From: Saxidomus purpurata
Lineage: Eukaryota; Mollusca; Bivalvia; Venerida; Veneridae
Reading direction: 5' to 3'
Assembly (NCBI GenBank): GCA_022818135.1
Contig: JAFMSR010000017.1
Span: 39,487,686 to 39,551,685, forward strand
DNA: 64,000 nucleotides
Within the stretch, counting starts at the first letter, position 1. The number at the start of each line of letters is the position of its first letter. Below the pieces are notes generated by a model that saw only the letters and a program-made list of their open reading frames with translations, ran no database searches and was not told the origin of the DNA. Shown piece by piece: positions 34,265 to 46,953 of the stretch. Made by a program: the position numbers and the translations under genes.

Positions 34265-35680
34265 AAACTGAAATAATTGAGTGTCGTTTTGTACTCATGG
34301 CCACCTGGTATTCTCTTTAAATATTCGCACATACAAAAAAGAAGCTTTACATTCATTTAACACATACAAATGTAGTAATGTGTATTGCGCTGATTTTTTC
34401 ATGCTTATCACTTTCCTTCAAACCTGTTTGATCTGAAATAATTCTTAAATTCTTTAATTTAATTATACGTGTATTAAGAAAGTATGTCAGTCAACCACTT
34501 TTTTGTCTTGCTCTTTGGTTATACAACTGTTTTACCGAGATTAGACTTTAGGTTGTATCTATGTATAATCCATCCGTCTAAAATAGTTGTGTATGTCAGT
34601 CTGACATTTTTATATTAAATACATGTATACATAATTGTATCAAGCCGTCACCTATTTTAAGATGCAACATTTTGACGCATGCCTTTAACTGTGTGTTAAT
34701 ATGATTTTACTGTACATCACTTGTTTATTATAAACATGGACTTTGTTCAGTTTCAATCGTTTCTACTTGGTTATCTTCAAAACAAATTTCAGGAAGTAGC
34801 TAAGGAGTTCCAATTTTTCAGATTAAACAAAAAAGAAGCCCGAAGGAAAGATTAGTGTCGAAGAAAAGTTAGCTTCGGACCAGGTCTGTGATGTTTAGAG
34901 CGTTTCTGTCGCTCAGCCATAATGCTGTAGCCGCGTGTTAAGACGGTAAAAAGTGTTAGAGTAACATATTCTAGCATTTAGAAATAAGCCTATCCTTGTA
35001 TACATCTTTTGCAAAGTTAAAAACTTCAAATTCAAGTAATATTTTCCGATTTTGAAAAGTCTAAACATGCGAAAAGGTCCCTAACTACGTTATCCCTTTT
35101 TAACAGCACTCTACTCAAAAAGAACTTTGAACTTTGCATTGGTCTGACATGGTGTCTTCGGTAGCAATTCATACCAAAACTACAAAATTATCTGATTATT
35201 TCAGAAGACATCCGTCCTTGCATTTACCGACGAAACCCCAAAAACAAACAAAAGTCTTCAAAATGATTGGTCAGTTCATATCTTGAGCTTAGCTAACCTA
35301 CACAACTATGAACGTTTGAATTTAGTTTTATAGTTTTAAGTTATTTGTTTTCATTCATTACAGATTCAAGCTCGTATTACTAATATCGCAGGCCTCTCTG
35401 TGTTCTAAATAGCGGTCAGACCGAAATCAGAAATTGTTGAGCGTCCGGTCAAATTACCCTCGGGTTAGGAGTCAGGACTGAGCCCCATTCTACATTACCA
35501 AGTCTTGTGATTGTTGTTAAAATAACCTGTCCTTTGCAATTACTATAAAATCCAGTGTATGTTATACCTGTGAAGTTCTAAATACAAGGACAAATAGTCC
35601 AAATACTGACGTATTTGTAATTAAGAATGCACAGTGTAGTTTTCTTCAATCTTTGGTTGTGGTCTAGTCTGTGTCCAATG
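34265..35680. other. Spacer, no gene supported
   Basis: AT-rich sequence downstream of the lectin poly(A) signal. I see no clear element. Confidence 0.4.
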
Positions 35681-35687
35681 TACATGT

Positions 35688-35942
35688 TATCACGGACCTG
35701 TATACACATATAGGTCCGTCGTGTGATGTAGTACATAACCTAGTAATAGTGCAAGACAAACCTTGGCCGAAACTACTCTTCGGTTTTTGTGATACTTTAT
35801 TAACATTCCATTTAGCTTATTACGTTTTAAGCAAGATGGAAAATAAATTTTGCATTGCAAATAGGGGCACTGAAAAGCAAACATAAAATAAGGTTGATAC
35901 AAGCACGGGCCTACATATACATGTGTATATAGGTCCGTGATA
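35688..35942. mobile_element. 255-bp MITE with 22-bp terminal inverted repeats
   Basis: The ends TATCACGGACCTGTATACAC and GTGTATATAGGTCCGTGATA are inverted copies with one mismatch (35688-35709 and 35921-35942). A secondary internal GTATACACATATAGGTCCG lies beside the left end. No coding capacity. Confidence 0.75.
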
Positions 35943-36017
35943 CAAATTAAAAACAAAAACCTTAAAAATAGAGATTTCATAAAATTAAGTTGTGGAAATG
36001 CAGTTGTTTCTTTTTGT

Positions 36018-36058
36018 GGGGGGGGGGGCCCCCCTATTTCGGGGAGCTGAATTAAATT

Positions 36059-36104
<46 letters not shown>
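36018..36104. repeat. G11C6 block and 44-bp poly-T run
   Basis: Eleven G then six C at 36018-36034, followed at 36061-36104 by an uninterrupted T run of about 44 bases. It could be a retroposon tail or a region where homopolymer length and base calls are unreliable. Confidence 0.8.
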
Positions 36105-36105
<1 letters not shown>

Positions 36106-36119
36106 GTTTGTGGTTGTTT

Positions 36120-38220
36120 TTTCTCGTGGTTTAAGAATTACTTTATGTCTTTTATGTTTTTATCTTTCTGCTATTAAAATATCTGTTTTCGTTTTTATGT
36201 TTTCTTTGGGTTTAATTACTCGGTTTATGTCAGAACGAGGCTGTCAAAAATGGATTCTGATCAGCTTTGTAAGTCGTGACTAATTTCTGAAAGCTGTAAA
36301 TAGACGGTAAGAACAGATGAATGTATTTTGGGATAAGTTTTGTTTGAAAATGTTTTTTTACAGACAGACATAAAGTACTGATTTTAGTAAATTCTCAAAT
36401 ATTCTAAGCAGTAGAAATTATCTGATATAAGATTTCCTTAGATTTCCAGTTTCATGGCTTACCAAGCTTCAATCTATTGAGACTGCAAAACTGACACAAT
36501 TTACAAACTGTCATTACATATATGTATGTCGAAGGGCGGCCCTCGTATATAGCAAAAAGCCCTTGCGCACAGTAAGTTTGGCACATGACTTACCGGTCCC
36601 CAATTTGATTTTTATCTTTTTTAAGTTCTAATCTTCATTTAAAGTCGGCAAGATGCAAACTACAACAAACATAAAATCCTCGAGAAAATCCACCTGATCT
36701 GCAGGGCTTGAATTTAACTTTTTTTGCTGAAATTTAAACTCACAAAATTTATCATTCACATGTCACAATATCTTTTACAAAGAAAGCAGAGGAGTCATTT
36801 TCATCTCGGGACGCCTGACACTAAATAGACAGGTTAATGCATGTCAAGTTGTCAACATTTCGTTGTTGTATGGTCAGGCTAGAACTTGGAACAATACTTT
36901 TACAAATTACAGTTCTAAGACCCATCATCATTGACTTCATGCAGCAAGTTAATGCAGAGTTCAGTCTCCCATTTCTTGAGTTTTAACTGATGGCTGATTT
37001 ATTTTCTTCTGTTTGGGAATTTGTTTGTTGTTCTTCCTGATTGTTGTTTTTATCTCCTTAAGAATTGAAGAAACTCATTATTTTATGCTTTGACATTAAA
37101 AATATTTTATTATTGGTAACAAATTTGTCAGTGTATCTGCTACACAAACTTGGCTATCAGACTGTACACAGTCGGCAGCACCGATTCCAAACAGTATGTA
37201 CTTACTGTGTTATCAGTGAAAGTACAGTGTGTGAGTCTAGCAGGTAGGCATATGTTAGACTGTGTGCTGTAACAGTATATAGTTTTGCGTTAAGAAAATT
37301 ATACAGTGTTTCAATCTGTTGTTTGTACTCACCTGGATAGAAACAAGTGATGCTGATTTTGTTATGAGAACTAGAAAATGAAATTTTCACAAGCATTTTG
37401 TGTGTTTGCAATTTTTAAATTCAGGGTTTCCACTGGCCCTTAATTCTTTTTGTGGCCTTGGAAGCTAATAATGCCCTGTCATAATATGTATTGAACAAGT
37501 TCTTTTTTCTTAAAAAATCGGTCTTAGGCCCCTCGGAAGCGCCTGGAAGCAAGCCTTTTATTAGTTTTAAACACATTTCAGAGCTTTTCCTGACATGTAG
37601 CTTGACAAGTAAAGAAGCAAAGTCTGTTGTACATGATGATTTGTAAAAGTCATATAAGCATTTAGCATTTAATATCACTAGCTCTACCAACTTTATCTTA
37701 AAATGTTTTTTTATATAAACACAGTTAATTTATATTGATCATTTTATTTAAATATGTAGTAAAATACAGTCGCTAGCTGAAAACATCGTATTTATATCAG
37801 TTCTTTGAGTCTTTATAACACTGTTTTCTTTGAAGAAATAAAAAAAACCGGGATCGCGAAAATAGGTGAAAAAACGATTTTCGTATCGCAATTTCACATG
37901 TAACTTACCAAATAATTGCAAGAAATCATTCTGAAATGATTTAATTGATAGAAAGCTACGTTTTCCAGACAAGCTAACGTTACATTTATCAAATCTTCAA
38001 GTTTTTGTCAACTTTTCAAGGGAAATTTTTCGGTCAAACAGGAAATATTTTATTGTTTACAAAAAAGTGCCCTGTAATCTCTTTATGAATCTAACGATTT
38101 GTGATGCTCTAAGATTCTCAATATTAAACAATAAAATGCTTAAACTTGCTTGACAAAAGTTAATTAGTTTAGTTATTACGAAGAACATTCCCGTCCTCGA
38201 AGTCGGCACTTTTATTTCAG
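36120..38220. other. Spacer, no gene supported
   Basis: AT-rich sequence. Short frames on both strands show no recognisable motif. Confidence 0.4.
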
Positions 38221-38224
38221 GCTT

Positions 38225-39610
38225 TTTTAGCTCGACTATTCGGAGAATATGGAGAGCTATTACAGTCACTTGTGCGTCGGCGTCGGCGTTGCTTCTTTGG
38301 TTAAAGTTTTGCCTGCTAAGTACTATCATGCACATATCTCAGTAACCACTTATGATATTGACTTGAAACTTTGTGAATGTCTTTAGGGGTGTCATACAAT
38401 CAAGTCAGATAACTCTTGTATAAATTTAGTACAAATTATGGCCCTTGTTTGACTTTGAAAATTTGGTTAAAGTTTTGCCTGCTAAGTACTATCATGCACA
38501 TATCTCAGTAACCACTTATGATATTGACTTGAAACTTTGTGAATGTCTTTAGGAGTGTCATACAATCAAGTCAGGTAACTCTTGTATAAATTTAGTACAA
38601 ATTATGGCCCTTGTTTGACTTTGAAAATTTGGTTAAACTTTTGCCTGCTAGGTACTATCATGCACATATTTCAGTAACCACTTATGATATTGACTTGAAT
38701 CTTCATTAATGTCTCTAGGGGTGTCACACAGTCAAGTCAGATAACTCTTGTATAAATTTAGTACAAATTATGGCCCTTGTTTGACTTTGAAAATTTGGTT
38801 AAAGTTTTGCCTGCTAGGTACTAAATTTGGTTAAAGTTTTGCCTGTTAGGTACTATCATGCACATATCTCAGTAACCACTTATGATATTGACTTGAAACT
38901 TTGTGAATGTCTTAAGGGGTGTCACACAGTCAAGTGAGATAACTCTTGTTTAAATGTAGTACAAATTATGGCCCTTGTTTGACTTTGAAAATTTGGTTAA
39001 AGTTTTGCCTGCTAGGTACTATCATGTACATATCTCAGTAACCACTAATGATATTGACTTGAACTTTGTTAATGTCTTAAGGGGTGTCACACAGTCAAGT
39101 CAGATAACTCTTGTATAAATTTGATACAAATTATGGCCCTTGTTTGACTTTGAAAATTTTGTTAAAGTTTTGCCTGCTAGGTACTATCATGCACATATCT
39201 CAGTAACCACTTATGATATTGACTTGAAACGTTGTTAATGTCTTTCGGGGTGTCACACAGTCAAGACAGGTAACTCTTGTTTAAATTTAGTGCAAATTAT
39301 GGCCCTTGTTTGACTTTGAAAATCTGGTTAAAGTTTTGCATGCAAGGTACTATCATGCACATATATCTCAGTAACCACTTATGGTAGTTATATCAAACTT
39401 AGCAATAGTGTTCAGGGGTACATTTTGTATCAAACAAATAATTTACCAAAAATTAATTATATAGTGATAGATTTTGACTTTTTTTATGATTCAACTTTCC
39501 TAGTTTATACTTAATAATTAGCAGAATTTTGTTTTGCTATTATACTGATAAAAGTTTTGTTTTATTAGCAAACACCCACAATAGTCGAGCTTGCTGTCTT
39601 ATGGACAGCT
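38225..39610. mobile_element. Non-autonomous element, AGCTCGACTATT ends, about 167-bp internal satellite (about 7 units)
   Basis: Starts TTTTAGCTCGACTATTCGGA and ends CAATAGTCGAGCTTGCTGTC, a 12-bp inverted pair. The leading unique part has a GCGTCGGCGTCGGCG stretch. The interior repeats GGTTAAAGTTTTGCCTGCTA at about 38299, 38464, 38631, 38828, 38995, 39163 and 39327. Each unit ends with ATGGCCCTTGTTTGACTTTG. No protein coded. Confidence 0.8.
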
Positions 39611-39614
39611 CTTG

Positions 39615-40440
39615 TTAATTATAAGTATTGAGCTATTGTTCTTCGATTCGACTGCGAAAAATGGCCGAGAATTTTGCAAAGAAATTAATTTTCCTTTTCA
39701 ACATCATACCAAGACAATTTCCACTGCAACGTCCTTTGATTCAAGTCATAATTTACTATTGATATTGGGACGCCAAGGGTTAATCATTGATCATGCGTGT
39801 GAGAGCTGCCGACAGTTACATAAATGTCGGCAGTAATTTTGCATTAATCTTTGCTCCGCCCACACGAGGGCGGTACCGCGCCGATGACTGGTGATGATGC
39901 AAGCATCAATTATTTTGACAGCTTGAGAGATAAACTAGGTATCCACTTTTAATCTGTGTCAATTACGTAACATACCGTGGTCACCAATTAGGTTGTATAT
40001 TGCTATTTCGCGCGCCCAATTACACGATTGCCTTGATGATATAGGTTTTTTATGTTTATGAAAAAACGTTCGCCAGGGTAGACTTTTTTCGCCATTTCCG
40101 AAAATGGCGAATGGCAGCGGAAAACCTGAAATTCGGGCTCTGATTTGTTTGAATTTTATTTCTGTCAAACATGTCAAATTGGCCAGCAATTTTACAATCA
40201 AAGAAAAAGGAAACAACATATATATAAATACATGCAAATAAGTACATATTGAAACAGTTATAAATTACACGAAGCAATTCACTTACAGACATTGAAAGAA
40301 TGTGGCCAGGGCTCTTCGAGAGGGCAAAATGCATTACTTGGAAGGCAATGAGGAATTCTTAAAGTGTTAAACTTAGTGAAAATGATAGAACTTCAACATA
40401 AATTTCGTCTCTGACCTGTTTTCCAATTACAGACTTCTTT
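39615..40440. other. Spacer with GC-richer, promoter-like patches
   Basis: Contains GCTCCGCCCAC (GC-box-like, about 39854) and a near-perfect 24-bp palindrome at 40088-40111 made of opposed CGCCATTT and AAAATGGCG (YY1-like) motifs. No gene start could be tied to it. It might hold an upstream untranslated exon of PI4KB, but that is only a possibility. Confidence 0.3.
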
Positions 40441-43400
40441 GTGATTTTACTTCCTAAACACACTTTTGCAAAATTGTTCACATATATTATGATGGCATCT
40501 CAATATATTAATGATAGTGGTACTGATAAACAACCTTCATTGACCTTTCCTTTACCATTAAAAAACTTCTTTTTAATCAAGCATGGGGGAATTCTAGGCC
40601 TGAGTTGGGGGGAAAAACATACTAACTTGGAGGGGGCATGGGGCCAATTGGCAGCCCTGGATGAGAAGCAAGTGTGCAAACACTGCTCTAAGCTGATAAG
40701 GGCTAGAACAGAAAGACCAACAATAGAAACTCCAAACCACCTCTAAGTCACTCTGCTGTATAAGAGTTATTCACATTTTTTCTTGAGTCACTTAAAATAA
40801 TTTATTTTCATTCAATTCACACTTGCTGTTATCAGGAACGTAGAATCTATGTTCCTGGTGTTATTTGGTATCTCAGAGCTGTTCTGTAGCTTACACATTC
40901 ATGCTGTCTAACCATGATCTGCACTGCTCACGTGTCACCTAGGGCTCGCACTAGGGGGAGATTCAGACAAAAAAGGTGCATTACAATCCCAAATTTCACC
41001 TTAAATTATATGCTAAGAGAGAAGATATCTCCACTGCCAATTCATGAGCCATCAACTTGGTGATTTTGAGATTGCCAAGTAAAAGAACTTAAGTGAAATT
41101 TAACATTGACTGCAATGTTACATTGTAATCGCGAACTCTATCTAGTTTGCAGCCAAAAATTCACGAAATAATAAATTATTACCATTTTGCCAAATAAAGA
41201 TCTGACTTCTCCTGAAGGTTTGAGCCTAACGAGAGCCCTGTTCAGCAAGAAAAGTTTCTATTTGGGTGGAAAATTGCCCGACTAGTGTACAAAGGGGAAC
41301 AAAACTCCTGTTGTAAACTCAATTATAGGGGAAAACTGCATGATTTGAAAGAAATATTTTGAGGCGAAAAACATTCATCTATAGTATAAACAGCCCTCAC
41401 TGTTATAAAAGGAGGGAAAAAGGCCCTGTCATAATAGCATATTGTGTAAGCTTGAACGGATTTTTTTGTCAAAGTTTAAAGCGAAAATGCAAGGGAGGAA
41501 ATTAAGCCTTACTCTTTTGCCTTTTTGTTGACCTTGCATGCCCAAATAGTGTACCCACCACTCAGAAGCCTTTTTCTTTCTTGATCTCTCTTTGTCTTCC
41601 GTTTTCTTGCAAAATTTGTAATTTATACCAAAAAGTTTTCTGTCTTACTCAGCAGATGCAGCACTTGGGCGTCAGTGCCTGTTTGTCTTGTGCCAGAGAA
41701 TTTATTTAGACGGATATGACAACAGTCTTTATTTAGGATTTTCAAAATGACCTTTTTCGCAGCAGACTCGCTATATTTACATATATATACAAAATCACTT
41801 TCTGCACCTTGAACATTAGAAGGTTTTCACTGTGCACGTGTTCAATAGGATATAGTGTACTCAGTAAGTTTTATACAGCATGATGAGAAACTGATTGTGT
41901 TGTCATGCAGTCTGTAAATGTTATACCAGTGTTTGTGTGCCTGGAATAATGCTGTTCTCTGGAAGTTGTGTCAACGGGATAATTATAGTTTCATTTGTTG
42001 TGTATATAATGTGAAATAATTATGGTACTTGACAACATTTTGTGTTTTGTGTTAACCGAGAACATTTTTAGAGTGCGCTATCCTTTGAACAGTTTATGGT
42101 ACTATCCAAAATTGAAATATGAACAAGTTCATTTTGAAAAATCAGTGGCTTTAATCATTCGCAGGATAAAAAAGTAGTCCCCAGATGAAGGATGTAGAAA
42201 CAATTATGGATTGCCTGATCTGCTTCAATGAAAGCATGTTTATTGTTGCCAGGTGAATATTCAGAGAGATATTTACTTTCCATTCTTTATGAGGGGAAGA
42301 CTGTACATAAAGTTTTTTGATGCCATCAGGATAATGGTAATATCAGATAGCTCCTGTCTGTACTGTTTGACAGTGCATAGTGCTGCCAGGGTTTTGAAGT
42401 GCAGCAGGGAAACTTGCATGGGAATATTGCACACTCAACTAATGCCAGCAGAATTGACAAATTGTTAGTGATGAAATTAATGAAACTAGGTCTATTTGCT
42501 TATCATTTCCCATTCCCCACTGATGGGAAGAGATTCTGTCTTTGTGACCAGTGCAGATCATGATTACAATGTAGCAAGATTAATTGGGCATCCTCGACTG
42601 TGATCATGACTACCATCTGTAAATGTGGCTTTGAACAACAAATGGTACTAAAATTGAAATGAACTGCTCATTCTTGCAATTCAGGGCAGGTATAAGGGTC
42701 AAGGAATTATGTAGATCTTTATATGAGGAAGTTTAATACAGAGGTAATTGGTATTTAGCAGTGATCCTGGGTTTTCCCGGGTTGGGCAATGCTCCTAAAA
42801 ATGACAATAAAGTACTAAATAAGATTTTTTACTTAATAAAATTTAGAAGATGATAAACTGACAGGGACCCATAGGATATATGATATCTCTGCCTTCCCCT
42901 GCCATGTTTATGGAATGCAGAAAATCAGGTAGACTATGAATAGGGACACAGCTGGGTTTTATGTTCTTTATTTCAGTGCAGAATGGTTTTGTATTGATTT
43001 ATCATAATTCTAAGAATTGACAAGGGGGACATTTCACCCACACTTTTTATTACCCTCAGAAATTAATTAGCACATTATTCCCATAGACGCAGCGGGCTGC
43101 CATATAAAGAGTTTCATTGAATCAAAGACGCCTTTCAGAACATTTCATTCTGTCCTAATGACTAGTGTCACAGGAGAAGAAAAAATCAATTCTAAGTAAT
43201 TAATGTGGAATAGACACACAAAAAACTGATGTGGGAAAAAGAAAGGTGCAAATGGAAAGTAACTGTAGTGGAATAAAAGCTAGTATACGTGTTGTATGTT
43301 TGTTATCCCTCAAGCGGGGTCTGTTGATTGGTTAGCTTCCTTTTGCACATAGTGTTTGGGCTGTAATTTCTGTATGCCTCGACAGATTTTTCAAATTAGT

Positions 43401-44430
43401 TCACACAGCTGTGCCCTCAATAACACAAGGTTGTGTCACGATGCAGCACGCTCGGGAAGCTACCTTGAAGGTCAATGTCGCTGTGACTTGGGGCTGAAAA
43501 CCAGTGTAAAAGTGTGTTATGTATGGTTATTTATAGATACTTTATGTCTGGACTATAGTGGCCCATACCCCAAGGGCTGTCATGCACCACACCCAAGGAG
43601 CTACCTTGAAGGTCGAGGTTGCACAATACACATGAGGCTCAAACCTGTGATACAGGTTTATAAACCAGTGTTTTGTGTCGGTGCTGTAACTGCAACATGC
43701 ATTGACTGATTTTGTAATATTAATTCACACTGTTGTTGTCCGTAACACAAGAACACTAAGCAATGTACCTTAAGGTCAAGGTCACACTTGGGGCTCAAAC
43801 TTGTAATTGAGGATTATGTTCTGGTAAAAAATCTTCTCCAAAACCACAAAAATTTAGAGCTTTGATATTTAGTGTGTAACAGTGTATAGTGGAACTCTTG
43901 AAAGTGTGTTCAAATCATGCCCCCAGGATCAAAAGTAACCCTGCCAAGTAGGTTGTATGGTATAGAAAAACTTTAAACGCCTTCTTTTCCAAAACTAAAA
44001 GGCCTAGAGCTTAGATATTTGGAATGTGACATTGTCTAGTGGTCTTTAACCTACTTTAATCAAATCCTCAGGCAAGTGCACTTATACTTCGGTGAGCGAT
44101 ATAGGGCCATCATGGCCCTGTTGTTTAAATAGGCCATAACTTCTACATTGTTCTAAGTGTTATACTTGGTCATTACAATGGCACCTTTCTGAGCTTATTT
44201 ACCTCTTTTTTCTGGAGTCATGTCCTTAAATGAAGCGTGGACAGGTTGTCAGTGAGCTACATGTATATTTAAATGACACCCTCGCATGGATTCACTCCTC
44301 CAAGTTCATTTTTCTACTCTTAAGGTGGCCCCAATGCCTACTAAACCCTTAGACAAAAATAAATGTTTTGATTGGAATTGTTTTCCATGTTACAAATATG
44401 TACTAGAATATAGTTAAGTCCTGATTTTTA
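40440..44430. other. Spacer with diverged repeats, no gene supported
   Basis: Includes a near-perfect 25-bp palindrome (CAGGAAC..GTTCCTG, about 40835-40859), a copy of the short GATCATGATC hairpin family (about 42553-42615), and between about 43360 and 44120 diverged units with CTACCTTGAAGGTCAAGGTC that end in TTCGGTGAGCGATATAGGGC. The rest is unassigned. Confidence 0.4.
43360..44125. mobile_element. Diverged satellite-bearing repeat ending GGTGAGCGATATAGGGCC
   Basis: Two to three units of about 190 bp share GGAAGCTACCTTGAAGGTC, TTGGGGCTCAAAC and TTCACAC..TGTTGTCC. The right terminus TCGGTGAGCGATATAGGGCC resembles the end of the elements at 8915-9525 and 51540-51960. The 117-codon frame at 43356-43709 is a repeat translation. 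Confidence 0.5.
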
Positions 44431-45405
44431 GCTCGACTTTTCTATGAAAAGGGGAGCTATCCTACTCGCCCCGGCGTCGGCGTTGGCGTCACACCTTGGT
44501 TAAGTTTTTCGTACCACCCCACTTTATTTCAAAAGTATTAGAGGTATGGCTTTGAAACTTACCATACTTGTTTACCATCATAACCTCCATCTACAGACAA
44601 GAGTACATAACTCTGTCAAGGTTTTTGACAGAATTATGGCCCTTTTTTTACTTAGAAAGTGTATTGAGCTTGGTTAAGTTTTTCGTACCGCCTCACTTTA
44701 TTTCAAAACCATTGGAGGTATTGCTTTGAAACTAACCATACTTGTTTACCATCACGACCTTCATCGACAGACAAGAGGACATAACTCTGTCAAGGTTTTT
44801 GACAGAATTATGCCCCTTTTTGACTTAGAAAATACATTGAGTATGTCCACTTATTGCCTTAACCCTTTGAGATATTGCTTTGAAACTTTTAATGCTATTT
44901 CACATCAGTACCCCCATCTGTACGCAAGAGAAGGTAACTCTGTCAGGGATTTGTTTTAAAAATTAAGGCCTTTTATCGACTTAGAATCTTGGTTAAGTTT
45001 TTCGTACCAGTCCACTTTTTGACTGAACTGTTTGAGATATTAATTTGAAAGTTGGAATACTTGTTTACCATCATGATTTCCAAACATGGGCAGGAGAAGG
45101 TAATTCTGTCAAGGATTTTATTTGAATTATGGCCCTTTTTGACTTAGAAACTCAGTTAAAATTTTCATTCTTGTCCACTTGTTAACTTAACCATTTGAGA
45201 TATTACTTTGAAAGTTGGAGTACTTATGTACCATCGTAAGACCTATCTGTAAGCAAAAGAAGATAACTCTGTGAAAATTTTTCTTGATTTGTACTTAGAA
45301 ATTCCTAGTTAAAGTCTTGTGTGCCCTTAATTAACTGTCAAAGTTTTGTTTTATTGGCAAGCACTAAAAAAGTCGAGCACGCTGTCCTACTGACAGCTCT
45401 TGTTG
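44430..45405. mobile_element. Non-autonomous element, AGCTCGACTTTT ends, about 171-bp internal satellite
   Basis: Starts TTTTTAGCTCGACTTTTC and ends AAAAAGTCGAGCACGCTGTC. It shares termini and the CGGCGTCGGCG leader with the 38225 element, but the internal satellite is unrelated: units contain GGTTAAGTTTTTCGTACC (about 44501, 44672 and 44990), AGATATTGCTTTGAAAC and AACTCTGTCAAGG. Confidence 0.8.
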
Positions 45406-45414
45406 TTACTATAT

Positions 45415-46025
45415 TACAAAAAATTGTATATCATCAGAATCCACCTGTCCAGTGAATTAGTACTTCCATAAATAACGAACACACTTCAGGTTAAATTGTA
45501 CAATATAATGACAGTGAAATTACTCCTGTACATAGATAACTGACCCTTCTCTTTGTCTTTATCAATTTCTAATCTTTTTTTTCTCCACTTGCCAGTTTAT
45601 ATTGATGATGGTTAAAGGTCAATACTATCTAGTTTAGTTAATTTATCATGGCGGTAAATGTGAACAAGAAAAACTGTGATACAAAGTATCACAGCGGGCC
45701 AACAAACAAAAATTCCATGTAAATATTTTGAAAATTGGTGATAATTGATATTGAGGCATGGCCCCAAAAGAACTCGAGGGAACCAATTCTGGTTGAACAA
45801 GCAAAACCTGACACGACACCACATCTACTGACTGACCTGTAGTATCGAAACTTTACTGTTATCAAATAATATTTATACAGTATGTCCAGGAAGTTCCTGG
45901 TATGTCTCAATTTTTCATTACCATTATCCTTATTAATTTGACATGAATGAAGATTTTTATGATTATTTGCCATAAAATATTCTTAAAAAATTAAAAATGA
46001 TTATAAAAACGGCAGAAATAAGTTT
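45415..46025. other. Spacer, no gene supported
   Basis: AT-rich. Minus-strand frames at 45612-45973 have no recognisable family. Confidence 0.4.
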
Positions 46026-46032
46026 AAAAAAA

Positions 46033-46133
46033 AATGGGTGTTGATGGGATTCGAACTCATGGTTTCTAAAAGTACACGTACACAAAAGTGTGTGAGCTAT
46101 CGGCTTTATCCATTACACCACGAAGGCAGACTT
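46033..46133 (-). other. tRNA-like Pol III sequence (tRNA pseudogene or SINE head)
   Basis: On the minus strand, GTGGTGTAATGGATAAAGCC fits the A box (TGGTGTAATGG) and GAGTTCGAATCCCATC fits the B box, about 50 bp apart. A T9 run directly follows AACACCCA, as a Pol III terminator would. The acceptor-stem halves do not pair and the anticodon region (CACACACTTTTGTGTACGTG) does not fold cleanly, so I do not call a functional tRNA. Confidence 0.45.
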
Positions 46134-46522
46134 ATTACGAAAGGGAAGAAATTAGATAACACAATATCATATATGTCTAAAAAGGCCATAAAAGAATATT
46201 CAGTCGACTCGTTTCGTTTCTATAATGTCAAAGGTTGTGTTAGTGGAAAAAGCAATCATATATCCATTTTTCTAGGTGTATATTGCGACTGAAACGTGAA
46301 AAGCGCTTTTTTATTTTTTTTACCAGCGTATATTAGATTGCGCCCTCTATGAAACGAACGACAGCTCAATTACAAACGACAACTCTTGCTTTTCCAAAAA
46401 AATTGACTGTGTCTACAGTTTTCATCTCAGAAGTACCTCAATTTTATAATGAAGAGAGACGCATATGTTCGATCTAGTGCTTAAGTCTCCATGCATCTTT
46501 TACTCACCACGTATTAAATATA

Positions 46523-46544
46523 GCGGGCCGCTGCTGCGGCCCGC
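46523..46544. repeat. Perfect GC hairpin
   Basis: GCGGGCCGC, a TGCT loop, and GCGGCCCGC: a 9-bp stem with no mismatch in otherwise AT-rich sequence. Confidence 0.85.
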
Positions 46545-46784
46545 AATGACAGTTAGGAATGTGTTAGATGACACTAATGTAGCTACTAGATGTGATATTG
46601 ACAATATTCATTCATTTTTCCTAAACAAGTAAATGTGGGAAGTTGTTGGGAGGACTTGTGAAAATTTGTATTTGGATTTGCTAACATAATATTAGGGAAA
46701 AAATATACTGCTAAATTGTAAAGGTTACATATTGTAAAAAAAGTTAAAAGAACAGGATGGTATGCCAGATCCTTAATGTTTTTA

Positions 46785-46953
46785 ACTGTTTTTCTATTTA
46801 AAACAACTCTTTAATTTTTTTTTTTTTTTTTTCTAAGCTTGTCATGAATATGGTCAACATGTGAATTTAAAAAGTGTAGACAAATTTGAATTAAAGAGTT
46901 GTTTTAAATAGAAAAACAGTGAATTAAAGAGTTGTTTTAAATAGAAAAACAGT
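46785..46953. repeat. Inverted repeat with the right arm tandemly duplicated
   Basis: The 32-bp left arm (46785-46816, AACTGTTTTTCTATTTAAAA start) pairs with 46889-46920 and again with the exact tandem copy 46922-46953. The loop holds a T-run of about 18. Confidence 0.85.

Noticed and set aside
40441..40746. 101-codon plus-strand frame
   Set aside because: No recognisable domain, no splice context, and codon composition like the surrounding spacer.
43356..43709. 117-codon cysteine-containing frame
   Set aside because: Consists of two diverged copies of a repeat unit (SYLEG recurs with the DNA unit); no signal peptide or splice structure.
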